DNA of 64,000 nucleotides from Anderseniella sp963700895 (lineage in GTDB: Bacteria > Pseudomonadota > Alphaproteobacteria > Rhizobiales > Aestuariivirgaceae). The translations under genes were made by a program, and so were the position numbers. Of this stretch, positions 1 to 8,399 are shown piece by piece. The stretch lies in the NCBI GenBank assembly GCA_963700895.1, contig CAVOZI010000016.1:496001-560000 (forward strand), read 5' to 3'. Position 1 is the stretch's first letter. Every line of letters begins with the position of its first letter. The notes under the pieces are model-generated. The model did not search any database and was not told the origin of the DNA. It saw nothing but the letters and a program-made list of their open reading frames with translations.

Positions 1-587
1 GCCTCCCAGGCCTTTGCCGCTTCAGCGTCGGGACAGAAGAACGGGTTGTTGTCCACCTCTGCCCAGTCCCAGTTGGCGCGGTTGACCTTGTGCGGCCCCA
101 TCTGCACCAGCGCAGCACGTATCGTTACACCCGGCACAACCTTGCGCGCCACCGCGCCTGCCGCCACCCGGGCGGCCGTTTCGCGAGCCGAAGAACGCCC
201 GCCGCCACGATAGTCGCGTACGCCGTATTTCTCCATGTAGGTGAAATCGGCATGGCCGGGGCGGAACTTGTCGCGAATCTCCGAGTAATCCTTGGAGCGC
301 TGGTCGACATTCTCGATCATCAGCGCAATCGGCGTGCCGGTGGTCACCTGACCCCCGGTCCGGTCATCCTCGAACACGCCGGACAGGATCTTCACCTGGT
401 CGGGTTCGCGCCGTTGCGTGGTGAAACGGTTCTGGCCCGGCTTGCGCTTGTCGAGGAACGACTGGATGTCCGCCTCGGTCAGCTTGATGCCGGGCGGACA
501 GCCATCCACCACGCACCCCAGCGCAATCCCGTGGCTCTCGCCAAAGGTGGTGATCCGGAACAGGTGGCCGAAGCTGTTGTGTGACAT
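1..587 (-). CDS. aroC: Chorismate synthase, N-terminal part (cut by window edge)
   Basis: Chorismate synthase converts 5-enolpyruvylshikimate-3-phosphate to chorismate with reduced FMN, the last common step of aromatic amino acid synthesis. About 195 codons are visible, reading MSHNSFGHLFRITTFGESHG at the start, the family N-terminus with the GESHG signature. Further on the frame reads RPGHADFTYMEKYG and RDYRGGGRSSARETAARVA, the FMN-binding signatures. The ATG complement is at 585-587 and the C-terminal half lies outside the window. It is divergent from the O-methyltransferase at 804. Identification is by direct recognition of the signatures. Confidence 0.96.
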   Translation of the reverse strand, partial: MSHNSFGHLFRITTFGESHGIALGCVVDGCPPGIKLTEADIQSFLDKRKPGQNRFTTQRREPDQVKILSGVFEDDRTGGQVTTGTPIALMIENVDQRSKDYSEIRDKFRPGHADFTYMEKYGVRDYRGGGRSSARETAARVAAGAVARKVVPGVTIRAALVQMGPHKVNRANWDWAEVDNNPFFCPDAEAAKAWE

Positions 588-803
588 AGCGAATGAGCGC
601 CCCTTGTTGCTGCCTGTTTAGGGCTGCATGCGCCGTGCGTCAAACCGGTTTGCAACTGCAAGGGTTACAGGCGTTCACCCATGTGTCACCCGGCCTTCGG
701 GTTGATTCTCGCGCCTCGGGCCCCATCTTCAGACAGATTGCCGGCTGTTGGGGGGTGGCTGCACAGGAAAACAACGAACAACAGCAGGGAGGCCAGCGTT
801 GCG

Positions 804-1466
804 ATGGCAGTACAAAGCACCCCCATCGACGGGCTCATTCAATCCTACATCCGCCGCCATGCCCTACATGAACACCCCGTTCTTGCCGATCTCCGGCGGC
901 GGACGGAAGCATTGCCGCATGGCCGCTGGCAGTCTTCGCCCGAACAGGCGCAGTTCATCGCCTTGCTGGTCCAGCTTCTTCAGGCCGGCCGCATCCTCGA
1001 ACTGGGAACCTTCACCGGCTACGGTACGCTGGCCATGGCTCTGGCCTTGCCCGGCGACGGCCATGTGATGACCTGCGACATCGATGAACAATACACCTCG
1101 ATCGGCCAGCAGTTCTGGCAGCGCGCCGGCGTTGCCAGCCGGGTCGACCTTCACATCGAGGAAGCGGACAAACTGCAGCACCGGCTGCTCGACGAGGGCG
1201 GGGGCGGATCATTCGACATGATCTTCATCGACGCCGACAAGCGGCTGTACCCCGAGTATTACGAGAACAGCGTTGAGCTTGTCCGCCCCGGCGGCCTGGT
1301 GCTGGCCGACAACGTCCTGTGGGGCGGTGCCGTGGCCGATCCGGCCGACCAGCGCAAATCCACCGCCGCCATCCGCCGGCTCAACGAACGTGTTGCCGCA
1401 GATGACAGGGTGGACATGACCATGCTGCCGATGGGCGATGGACTGACCATCGCCCGCAAGAAATAG
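804..1466 (+). CDS. Class I SAM-dependent O-methyltransferase
   Basis: A 220-aa protein of the caffeoyl-CoA/catechol O-methyltransferase family (Methyltransf_3), which transfers methyl from SAM to a hydroxyl of a small acceptor. The SAM-binding motif ILELGTFTGYGTLAMA is near residue 65, followed by MTCDID and the metal-binding stretch MIFIDADKRLYPEYYE. The frame is open further upstream to 681, but the ATG at 804 has a GGGAGG ribosome site about 11 bases upstream and gives the usual family length. The acceptor substrate cannot be told from sequence. Confidence 0.88.
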   Translation: MAVQSTPIDGLIQSYIRRHALHEHPVLADLRRRTEALPHGRWQSSPEQAQFIALLVQLLQAGRILELGTFTGYGTLAMALALPGDGHVMTCDIDEQYTSIGQQFWQRAGVASRVDLHIEEADKLQHRLLDEGGGGSFDMIFIDADKRLYPEYYENSVELVRPGGLVLADNVLWGGAVADPADQRKSTAAIRRLNERVAADDRVDMTMLPMGDGLTIARKK

Positions 1467-1485
1467 CTGTGCTGTGCCGCACGCC

Positions 1486-1869
1486 TCAGCGCGCGAACAC
1501 CCGCATGACCGGTGAGCGGCCCGGCAGGAACTTCGAATAGACCACCACGATCCGGCGGATATCGCGGCGGTTGCCGCGCAGGTCGATGGCTCGCGAGCAG
1601 GTGCCGGGGAAGAACAGCTGGCGAAGCGCCACGTCCTGGCGGGCGCCGTTGCGGAACACGATCTGCATCCGCTGCATCGTCAGTGGTGCCCGGTCGACGC
1701 AAATGCGCACTGCCCGGTGCCTGTCGCGGCCGCGCACGTTGATGACGTCCCGGTCGCGGAAGTGGTCAGCCTGCTTGGCGCCGATCAGGTCCCACGCATG
1801 CGCGGGCGCGGCTGCGGTCATCAGGCCCAGAACGGTGGCGGCTGCGGCGAGAGTGGTCTTGAACTTCAT
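1486..1869 (-). CDS. Small secreted protein, DUF2541-like
   Basis: A 127-aa protein starting MKFKTTLAAAATVLGLM with a clear signal peptide ending near APAHA-W, so it is probably periplasmic. The mature part is arginine-rich and carries a pattern resembling DUF2541: DVINVRGRDRHRAVRICVD, then a short strand-rich segment, and SRAIDLRGNRRDIRRIVVVY. An upstream in-frame start at 1938 exists, but the one chosen places the signal peptide at the N-terminus. It is convergent with the methyltransferase. No function is known to me, and the family assignment is by pattern only. Confidence 0.68.
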   Translation of the reverse strand: MKFKTTLAAAATVLGLMTAAAPAHAWDLIGAKQADHFRDRDVINVRGRDRHRAVRICVDRAPLTMQRMQIVFRNGARQDVALRQLFFPGTCSRAIDLRGNRRDIRRIVVVYSKFLPGRSPVMRVFAR

Positions 1870-1950
1870 TGGAATGCCCGATCTCTGAGGTTGCTGCGGG
1901 ACAAAAGATCCTGTCCGTTTGCGGTATTCTTGTGACAATTCACCGCGGCT

Positions 1951-2556
1951 TCAAGCTCGATCTTTCGCTGCCCGGAACCAGTCGATCTGGCCGTCCTTGA
2001 GCCGGTAGAATTTCCACTGCGGGTTTGGCAACAAGGGAATTTCCCGCACCGGCAACCCGAGCACCAGCCCGCGCACGATGCGGCTTATGCCGCCATGCGC
2101 AACGGCAAGTGTGGGGCCTGACAGGCTGTCGAGCCATTCCCTCACCCGCGCGGTGGCGTCTGCATAGCTCTCGCCGCCAGCTGGCCGCCAGGCATGGTAG
2201 CCCTCCGGATCGGCTTCCGGATTGATGCCCATGGTGTTGAGCTCCGGCCACGTCTGGCCTTCCGCCTCGCCGAAGTTGAGCTCCTTGAGACGCTCGTCGA
2301 CGCTGATCCGGGGAGCCTGCTGCCCGAAGGCGTCGAGGATGTGGGAAAGGGTCTGGCGCGGCCTCTTCAACGGGCTCACGTGGACGGCGAAGTGATCGAG
2401 AGTGCCGTGCAGTTCAGCCATCGCGGCGGCGATGGCGCGCGCTTGCGCGTGGCCGGTATCGTTCAGTTCGATATCGGTCTGCCCCTGGATTCGCCGGGCC
2501 TTGTTCCAGTCCGTCTCACCATGCCGGACGAACCAGATTTCCGGGTAATCTCGCAT
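1951..2556 (-). CDS. Histidine phosphatase family protein
   Basis: A 201-aa member of the phosphoglycerate mutase-like superfamily. The catalytic RHG motif is FVRHGETDWN near residue 10, the second arginine lies in SPLKRPRQT, and the second catalytic histidine is in LAVAHGGISR near residue 155. It starts 12 bases after the fabI stop on the same strand and is probably co-transcribed with it. The family includes phosphoglycerate mutases, cobalamin phosphatases and broad small-molecule phosphatases; the neighbours do not settle the substrate. Confidence 0.87.
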   Translation of the reverse strand: MRDYPEIWFVRHGETDWNKARRIQGQTDIELNDTGHAQARAIAAAMAELHGTLDHFAVHVSPLKRPRQTLSHILDAFGQQAPRISVDERLKELNFGEAEGQTWPELNTMGINPEADPEGYHAWRPAGGESYADATARVREWLDSLSGPTLAVAHGGISRIVRGLVLGLPVREIPLLPNPQWKFYRLKDGQIDWFRAAKDRA

Positions 2557-2568
2557 GGTTGTGATGAT

Positions 2569-3390
2569 TTACTCGGCCTGGTCGAGGCTCATGTCCGGCG
2601 CATAGGGGTTCTTCATGCCTACGACATGGTAACCCGAATCGACGTGCAGGATTTCGCCGGTGACGCCGCGGCTCATGTCCGACAGCAGGTACGCGCCTGA
2701 CTCGCCCACCTCGTCGATGGTGACGGTGCGCCTGAGCGGCGAGTTGTACTCGTTCCACTTCAGGATGTAGCGGAAGTCGCCGATGCCGGCAGCAGCCAGT
2801 GTCTTGATTGGCCCGGCCGAAATGGCGTTGACGCGGATGTTCTTCTCTCCGAGGTCGGCAGCCAGATAGCGTACCGATGCTTCCAGCGCCGCCTTTGCCA
2901 CGCCCATGACATTGTAATGCGGCATCCACTTCTCCGCACCGTAATAGGTCAGCGTCAGCAGTGAGCCGCCCTCGGTCATCAGCTTCTCGGCCCGCTGGGC
3001 CACCGCCGTGAACGAGTAGCACGAGATATTGAGCGAGCGGTTGAAGTTCGCTTCCGAGGTATCGACATAGCGCCCGGTCAGCTCGTCCTTGTCGGAAAAC
3101 GCGATGGCGTGAACCACGAAGTCGAGCTTGCCCCATTGCTTCTCGATTTCGGCGAATGCCGCGTCCATCGAGGCTGCATTGGTGACGTCGCACTCCAGCA
3201 CGATCTTCGAGCCAAGCTCTTCAGCCAGCGGCTTGACGCGCTTGCCCAGCGCCTCTCCCTGATAGGTAAAGGCAAGCTCGGCGCCATACTTGTGGGCCGC
3301 CTTGGCAATGCCCCATGCGATGGACCGGTTGTTGGCAACGCCCATTACAAGCCCGCGCTTGCCAGCCATGATCGATCCCGCCTGGGTCAT
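2569..3390 (-). CDS. fabI: Enoyl-[acyl-carrier-protein] reductase (NADH), FabI type
   Basis: FabI reduces trans-2-enoyl-ACP to acyl-ACP in the final step of each fatty acid elongation cycle. This 273-aa protein has the SDR-like cofactor motif GVANNRSIAWGIA near residue 17. It has the FabI catalytic pair Y159-X6-K166 in HYNVMGVAK, preceded by TLTYYGAEK. The C-terminal VTGEILHVDSGYHVVGM is diagnostic of FabI. An in-frame GTG lies three codons upstream, but the ATG at 3390 has AAGGGG nine bases away. It heads a likely two-gene operon with the histidine phosphatase and is divergent from pdxH. Confidence 0.95.
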   Translation of the reverse strand: MTQAGSIMAGKRGLVMGVANNRSIAWGIAKAAHKYGAELAFTYQGEALGKRVKPLAEELGSKIVLECDVTNAASMDAAFAEIEKQWGKLDFVVHAIAFSDKDELTGRYVDTSEANFNRSLNISCYSFTAVAQRAEKLMTEGGSLLTLTYYGAEKWMPHYNVMGVAKAALEASVRYLAADLGEKNIRVNAISAGPIKTLAAAGIGDFRYILKWNEYNSPLRRTVTIDEVGESGAYLLSDMSRGVTGEILHVDSGYHVVGMKNPYAPDMSLDQAE

Positions 3391-3556
3391 GGACAACACC
3401 CCTTGTATGAAAAAGACGACAGATGGTTATGTGTGGATCGTGTATTTGCACGAAAACGCCAGCCGGGTCCACCGCCAATATGCCAGACTTGCGAACCGGC
3501 CCCGGCAGGAGCCATATCAGGCCTGAACCGTTGAAGACCCAGTTGAAGAGACCCGG

Positions 3557-4171
3557 ATGATGGATGCCATGTCTGCAGATTTCACCACGCGCGACGAACC
3601 GTTCGAACTGTTTGCCGAATGGCTTGAGGCGGCGACGGAGAAAGAGATCAACGATCCCAACGCCATGAGCCTGGCGACGGTGGACGCCGACGGGCTGCCC
3701 AATGTGCGCATGGTGCTGCTGAAGGGCTTCGACGAGGACGGCTTCGTCTTCTACACCAACTTCGAAAGCCAGAAGGGCACCGAGATCCTCGGCCACATGA
3801 AGGCTGCCATATGCCTGCACTGGAAGAGCTTGCGCCGCCAGGTGCGGGTGCGTGGGCTGGTCGAGCAGGTGAGCGATGCGGAGGCCGACGAATACTACAA
3901 CTCCCGCGCCCGTGACAGCCGCATCGGGGCCTGGGCCTCGCAGCAGTCACGACCGCTGGAAAGCCGCTTCGCGCTGGAGAAGGCGGTGGCGAAGTATGCC
4001 GCCAAGTACGCCATCGGGGACATTCCGCGCCCGCCGCACTGGTCCGGTTTCCGCATCAAGCCGGTCTATATCGAGTTCTGGAAGGACGGCGCCTTCCGGT
4101 TGCATGACCGCGTGGTGTTCAGGCGTGCTACGCCCGATGAGCCGTGGAGCAAGTCCCGGCTTTATCCCTGA
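3557..4171 (+). CDS. pdxH: Pyridoxamine 5'-phosphate oxidase
   Basis: This FMN enzyme oxidises pyridoxamine- and pyridoxine-5'-phosphate to PLP. The 204-aa product has family hallmarks: RMVLLKGFDEDGFVFYTN, SLRRQVRVRGLVEQ, SRIGAWASQQS and the C-terminal FWKDGAFRLHDR followed by SKSRLYP. The second methionine (codon 5) is an equally plausible start. It sits upstream of several PLP-using enzymes (the Cys/Met lyase and the class III aminotransferase), though the gene layout does not prove shared regulation. Confidence 0.95.
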   Translation: MMDAMSADFTTRDEPFELFAEWLEAATEKEINDPNAMSLATVDADGLPNVRMVLLKGFDEDGFVFYTNFESQKGTEILGHMKAAICLHWKSLRRQVRVRGLVEQVSDAEADEYYNSRARDSRIGAWASQQSRPLESRFALEKAVAKYAAKYAIGDIPRPPHWSGFRIKPVYIEFWKDGAFRLHDRVVFRRATPDEPWSKSRLYP

Positions 4172-4215
4172 CCAGCTTTGGCCTATAGCTTGGGATCACC
4201 GTAGCGGAGACAACC

Positions 4216-4977
4216 ATGCCCGGCTCGCAGACTGCCAACTCGGAGCGCAAGACGCTCATCCTCACCGGTGCCTCGCGCGGTATCGGCCATGCCACGGTGA
4301 AGCGGTTTTCCTCGGCCGGCTGGCGGGTGATTACCTGTTCGCGCCACCCCTTCCCCGAGAACTGCCCGTGGGAGATGGGCCCGGAAGACCACATCCAGAT
4401 CGACCTGTCGGACATGGACGACGTGGCGCGCGGCGCGGCAGAGATGCGCGAGCGGCTCAAGGACCAGGGCTCGCGCCTCAATGCGCTGGTCAACAATGCG
4501 GCCATCTCGCCAAAGCTGGAAGGCGGCGCCCGGATGAATACCTTTGACACCAGCGCAGCCGACTGGCTCAGGGTATTCAACGTCAATTTCTTCGCACCGG
4601 TCATGCTGGCCCGTGGTCTGGTCGAGGAACTCAAGGCCGCGCAGGGCTCGGTGGTCAACGTGACCTCGATCGCGGGCTCGTCGGTGCATCCGTTTGCCGG
4701 TGCGGCCTATTCCACATCCAAGGCGGCACTTGCCTCGCTCACCCGCGAAATGGCTCACGACTTCGGCCCGCTGGGGGTGCGCGTCAACGCCATCTCGCCG
4801 GGCGAGATCGAGACGTCGATCCTGTCGCCGGGGACGGAGAAGATCATTCCGCAGATCCCATTGCGCCGTCTGGGCCAGCCGGAAGAGGTTGCCAAGGCCA
4901 TCTACTTCCTGTGCACCGATGCGTCGTCGTACGTTACCGGCGCGGAGATCCACATCAATGGCGGCCAGCATGTCTGA
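4216..4977 (+). CDS. SDR family NAD(P)-dependent oxidoreductase
   Basis: A 253-aa classical short-chain dehydrogenase. The Rossmann motif TGASRGIGHAT is near residue 18, NNAAIS near residue 95 and the catalytic S/Y/K set in NVTSIAGSS plus AAYSTSKAALASL near residue 160. The C-terminal YVTGAEIHINGGQHV is typical. The ATG is preceded by CGGAGA. The last 8 bases overlap the start of the downstream PLP enzyme, so the two are translationally linked. The substrate is unknown. Confidence 0.9.
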   Translation: MPGSQTANSERKTLILTGASRGIGHATVKRFSSAGWRVITCSRHPFPENCPWEMGPEDHIQIDLSDMDDVARGAAEMRERLKDQGSRLNALVNNAAISPKLEGGARMNTFDTSAADWLRVFNVNFFAPVMLARGLVEELKAAQGSVVNVTSIAGSSVHPFAGAAYSTSKAALASLTREMAHDFGPLGVRVNAISPGEIETSILSPGTEKIIPQIPLRRLGQPEEVAKAIYFLCTDASSYVTGAEIHINGGQHV

Positions 4978-6112
4978 CGGCGTTCGCCGCAGCCCTGAAA
5001 CCATCGCCGCGCAGGCGCTGGATGCGGTCGACGCTGCCACCGGGGCAATCGTGCCGCCGCTTTACACCGCCACCACTTATGCCCGCGATGCCGATTATCA
5101 GCTCATCGGAACCCATCTCTATTCGCGCTATGGCAACGAGACCATCGACCATGCCGAGCGCATCATTGCCGCCCTCGAAGGTGGTCACGCCGCCATGGTC
5201 TACGCGTCGGGCCTTGCCGGCATCACCGGGCTGCTGGAAACGTTGCAGCCAGGTGCGAAGGTGGTTGCCCCCAACATCTTCTACTGGGGTAGCCGCGACC
5301 TGCTGAACCACATGGCCCGCACCGGCCGCATCAAGGTCGAGTATGTCGACATGACCGACATGGCTGCCGTCACGGCGGCCGCGAAGGGCGCGGAGCTCGT
5401 CTGGATGGAAACGCCGGTCAACCCGACCTGGGACGTCATCGACATTCGCGCCATGGCGGATATCGCCCACGAGGCCGGCGCCATTTTGGGCGTGGACTCA
5501 ACCTCGGCCAGCCCGGTTGTCACACGGCCGTTCGAGCATGGCGCCGACATCGTGTTCCATTCGGTCACCAAGTATCTAAACGGGCACTCGGACGTGCTCG
5601 GCGGGGCGCTGGTGACCAGGCAGGACAACGCCCGCTGGCAGGCGGCAAAGCATGTGCGCGCCATCACCGGCGGCATCCTGGCGCCGTTCGAAAGCTGGTT
5701 GCTGATCCGGGGCATGCGCACCCTGCATGTGCGGGTCAGGCAGGCAAGCGACAACGCGCTGGCCATTGCGAGACATCTTGAGCACCATCCGAAGGTGGAG
5801 CGGGTGCTCTATCCGGGCCTGCAGTCGCACCCCGGCCACGAGATTGCGCGCCGCCAGATGGGCAACGGCTTCGGCGGCATGCTGTCCGTCTGCGTCAAGG
5901 GCGGCATGGCCGAGACCGGCCGGTTTATCAGGGCGTTGAAACTGTTCCTCCCCGCCACCTCGCTGGGCGGCGTCGAAAGCCTCGCCGAGCACCGCAAGGT
6001 GATCGAGGGGCCGGACAGCCCCATCCCTGACAATCTGGTGCGGGTTTCGGTTGGCATCGAGGCGGTGGCAGACCTGATCGCCGACCTTGAGCAGGCGCTG
6101 GACAAGGCATGA
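4970..6112 (+). CDS. Cys/Met metabolism PLP-dependent enzyme (cystathionine beta-lyase/gamma-synthase type)
   Basis: A 380-aa PLP enzyme of the Cys/Met metabolism family (trans-sulfuration, beta- or gamma-elimination). The PLP-lysine motif is HSVTKYLNGHSDV, the N-terminal YSRYGNET is conserved, and LPATSLGGVESLAEH near the C-terminus is a family signature. The frame is open upstream, but the ATG at 4970 follows the usual coupled arrangement inside the end of the SDR gene. The next gene starts at its stop (ATGA). It most resembles MetC-like lyases; which reaction it performs cannot be decided from motifs. Confidence 0.88.
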   Translation: MSDGVRRSPETIAAQALDAVDAATGAIVPPLYTATTYARDADYQLIGTHLYSRYGNETIDHAERIIAALEGGHAAMVYASGLAGITGLLETLQPGAKVVAPNIFYWGSRDLLNHMARTGRIKVEYVDMTDMAAVTAAAKGAELVWMETPVNPTWDVIDIRAMADIAHEAGAILGVDSTSASPVVTRPFEHGADIVFHSVTKYLNGHSDVLGGALVTRQDNARWQAAKHVRAITGGILAPFESWLLIRGMRTLHVRVRQASDNALAIARHLEHHPKVERVLYPGLQSHPGHEIARRQMGNGFGGMLSVCVKGGMAETGRFIRALKLFLPATSLGGVESLAEHRKVIEGPDSPIPDNLVRVSVGIEAVADLIADLEQALDKA

Positions 6113-6921
6113 GGCGGCTGCTGCTGGCTGCATTTGCCGCCGCCGCCATGGTGGTTTCGGCCGCCGCGCAGGAGCGCCTGGCCGACGGCATCGTCAACAC
6201 GGGCAGCAACGACATCGCGCAGACCTGGCTGACCCGGCCCACGGACCGCTATGCCCACGATATCCTTGGCGACGCCATCGAGGCGGGCGGTCTGGCGGTG
6301 AAGACACGCGACGGCAAGACGCTTGAACTGGTTCTGCCGGATGAGCTGGTGTTCGAGGACCGGCAGGCGCGCCTTCATGATCTGGACGGCGATGGCAGAG
6401 ACGAGGTGATCGTGGTGCTGTCGAGCATCACGAAGGGTGGCGCGCTGGCGATTTACGGCGTCCGCGGCGGCAAGCTCGTCAAACTGGCGCAAACCCCGCA
6501 CATCGGCCGCGCCAACCGCTGGATCAACCCGGCCGAATTTACCGACCTTGACGGCGACGGGCGCATTGAGATCACCGCCGTGTGGAAGCCGCACCTGGCG
6601 CGCGAGCTTCAGGCCTGGCGCTATGCGGGCGGCAAGCTCACCCATGTCACCACCATCGAGGGCTACTCCAACCACGAGATTTATTCCCGCGTGCAGGACA
6701 TGACGGAAGTGGTGAAGCTGACCGATGGCCGGACTGCGCTGGCCATCCCCACGCCGGGCTACGACGAGATCGCCTTCCTGGTTCTGAACGGCGGCAAGTT
6801 CAGCGAAGTCGTGCGCCTGCCCGCCGGCGGCAAGATCACGTCATCCGTCACGCTGAACGAGAATGGCCGGCGGCTTGAGTACGCCACCGGCCAGAAGAAG
6901 CGCTCGATTGTGATCCCGTGA
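6109..6921 (+). CDS. Secreted VCBS/FG-GAP repeat protein
   Basis: A 270-aa protein with an N-terminal signal peptide (MRRLLLAAFAAAAMVVSAAA). It carries at least two calcium-binding FG-GAP/VCBS-like units, HDLDGDGRDEVIVVL near residue 95 and TDLDGDGRIEITAVW near residue 146, which suggests a partial beta-propeller in the periplasm or outside the cell. It is translationally coupled to the PLP enzyme through an ATGA overlap, making a three-gene unit with the SDR. The reason for this pairing is not evident. Confidence 0.82.
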   Translation: MRRLLLAAFAAAAMVVSAAAQERLADGIVNTGSNDIAQTWLTRPTDRYAHDILGDAIEAGGLAVKTRDGKTLELVLPDELVFEDRQARLHDLDGDGRDEVIVVLSSITKGGALAIYGVRGGKLVKLAQTPHIGRANRWINPAEFTDLDGDGRIEITAVWKPHLARELQAWRYAGGKLTHVTTIEGYSNHEIYSRVQDMTEVVKLTDGRTALAIPTPGYDEIAFLVLNGGKFSEVVRLPAGGKITSSVTLNENGRRLEYATGQKKRSIVIP

Positions 6922-6933
6922 GGGCGTCGAAGG

Positions 6934-8319
6934 TCAGCCGCGCAGGCCTTCCTTCTTGATCCACTGGGCGGTGTCGTTCAGTGCGCCCTCGTAGCGGTCG
7001 AACATCTCGTTGATCTCGCTTTCGGTGATGATCAGCGGCGGGCACAGGGCGACCGAGTCGACCATCGAGCGCACCATCAGGCCGCGGGCCTGGGCAAACT
7101 TCATCATCGTCGGGCCGACCATCTTCTTCGGGTCGAACGATGCCTTGGTGGCCTTGTTCTCGACGATCTCGGCAGCGCCGATGAAGCCCTTGGTCCGCAC
7201 GTCGCCGATCAGCTCGTGGTCCTTCAGCTTGTTGAAGCGGCCCTCGAAGACAGGCGCGAGCCTGGCCACGTGGTCGATGATGCCGTCGCGCTTGTAGATC
7301 TCGATGGTCTTCAGCGCCACCGCCGCCGCCACCGGGTGCGCGGTGTAGGTGTAGCCGTGGCCGAACACGCCGATCTTCTTCGACTGGTCGAGCATCGCCT
7401 GGTAGAGGTCTTCCTCGATGGTGATGCCACCCAGCGGCATGTAGGCCGAGGTGATCGCCTTGGCCATCGACACCGAGTGCGGCTTCATGCCCATGGTTTC
7501 CGAGCCGAACCACTTGCCGGTGCGCCCGAAGCCGCAGATCACTTCATCGGCAATGAAGCGCACGTCGTACTTCTCAAGCACCGCCTGGATCTTGGCGTAA
7601 TAGCCCTGCGGCGGGATGATGACGCCGCCTGCACCCATGATCGGCTCGGCGAAGAAGCCGGCAACCGTGTCCGGGCCTTCACGGATGATCATCTCTTCCA
7701 GCTCTTCGGCGCAGCGGGTGCTGAATTCGTCTTCCGTCTCGCCTTCTTGTCCGAAGCGGTAATAATGCGGGCACGAGGTGTGCATGATGTTCTTGATCGG
7801 CAGGTCGAAGTCGGCGTGCACCGGCGGCAGGCCGGTCAGCGAGCCCGACGCCACGGTGACGCCGTGATAGCCCTTGATGCGGCTGATCAGCTTCTTCTTC
7901 TCGGGCTTGCCGCGGGCATTGTTGTAGTACCAGGTCAGCTTCACCTGCATGTCGTTGGCTTCCGAGCCGGACGAGCAGAACAGCAGCTTCGAGGCTTCGC
8001 AGGGCACCAGCTCCTTCAGCGTCTCGGCCAGCTCGATGGCGAGGTCGTTGGATTTGCCGGCGAAGATGTGGGTGTAGGGCAGCCGCTTCATCTGCGTCGC
8101 GGCGGCGTCCACCAGTTCCTCGTTGCCATAGCCCAGCGAAGTGCACCAAAGACCGGCCAGGCCCTCGATGTACTGCTTGCCCTCGTGGTCATAGACATAG
8201 ATGCCCTTGCCTTCCTCGATCACCGTCGGGCCGGTGTCGCGGAACGCCGACAGGTTCGTGTACGGGTGGATGAGGGTTTCGATGTCCCGCATGGCGAGGT
8301 TGGAAAGCGGCTGGTTCAT
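6934..8319 (-). CDS. Class III (omega) aminotransferase
   Basis: A 461-aa fold-type I PLP aminotransferase of the class III family, the type that handles omega-amino acids or amines with pyruvate. Visible marks are GLAGLWCTSLGYGN near residue 60, SGSEANDMQVKL near residue 115, the cofactor aspartate in IADEVICGFGRTGKW and the PLP lysine in SMAKAITSAYMPLGG. The start at 8319 has AAAAGG about ten bases upstream, whereas the earlier in-frame ATGs at 8340 and 8358 lack a ribosome site. It is divergent from the amidase, and the two could act on nitrogen compounds together. Confidence 0.91.
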   Translation of the reverse strand: MNQPLSNLAMRDIETLIHPYTNLSAFRDTGPTVIEEGKGIYVYDHEGKQYIEGLAGLWCTSLGYGNEELVDAAATQMKRLPYTHIFAGKSNDLAIELAETLKELVPCEASKLLFCSSGSEANDMQVKLTWYYNNARGKPEKKKLISRIKGYHGVTVASGSLTGLPPVHADFDLPIKNIMHTSCPHYYRFGQEGETEDEFSTRCAEELEEMIIREGPDTVAGFFAEPIMGAGGVIIPPQGYYAKIQAVLEKYDVRFIADEVICGFGRTGKWFGSETMGMKPHSVSMAKAITSAYMPLGGITIEEDLYQAMLDQSKKIGVFGHGYTYTAHPVAAAVALKTIEIYKRDGIIDHVARLAPVFEGRFNKLKDHELIGDVRTKGFIGAAEIVENKATKASFDPKKMVGPTMMKFAQARGLMVRSMVDSVALCPPLIITESEINEMFDRYEGALNDTAQWIKKEGLRG

Positions 8320-8399
8320 TTGACAAATACCTTTTGACATGCGCGCGCGTCTGAGCACGATCTGGCTGGCAATATGTCAGAACTCACGAGGGGCGCACA

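Noticed and set aside
7216..8337. A 373-codon plus-strand frame across the aminotransferase
   Set aside because: Antisense shadow; low-complexity R/H/V/L composition and no ribosome site.
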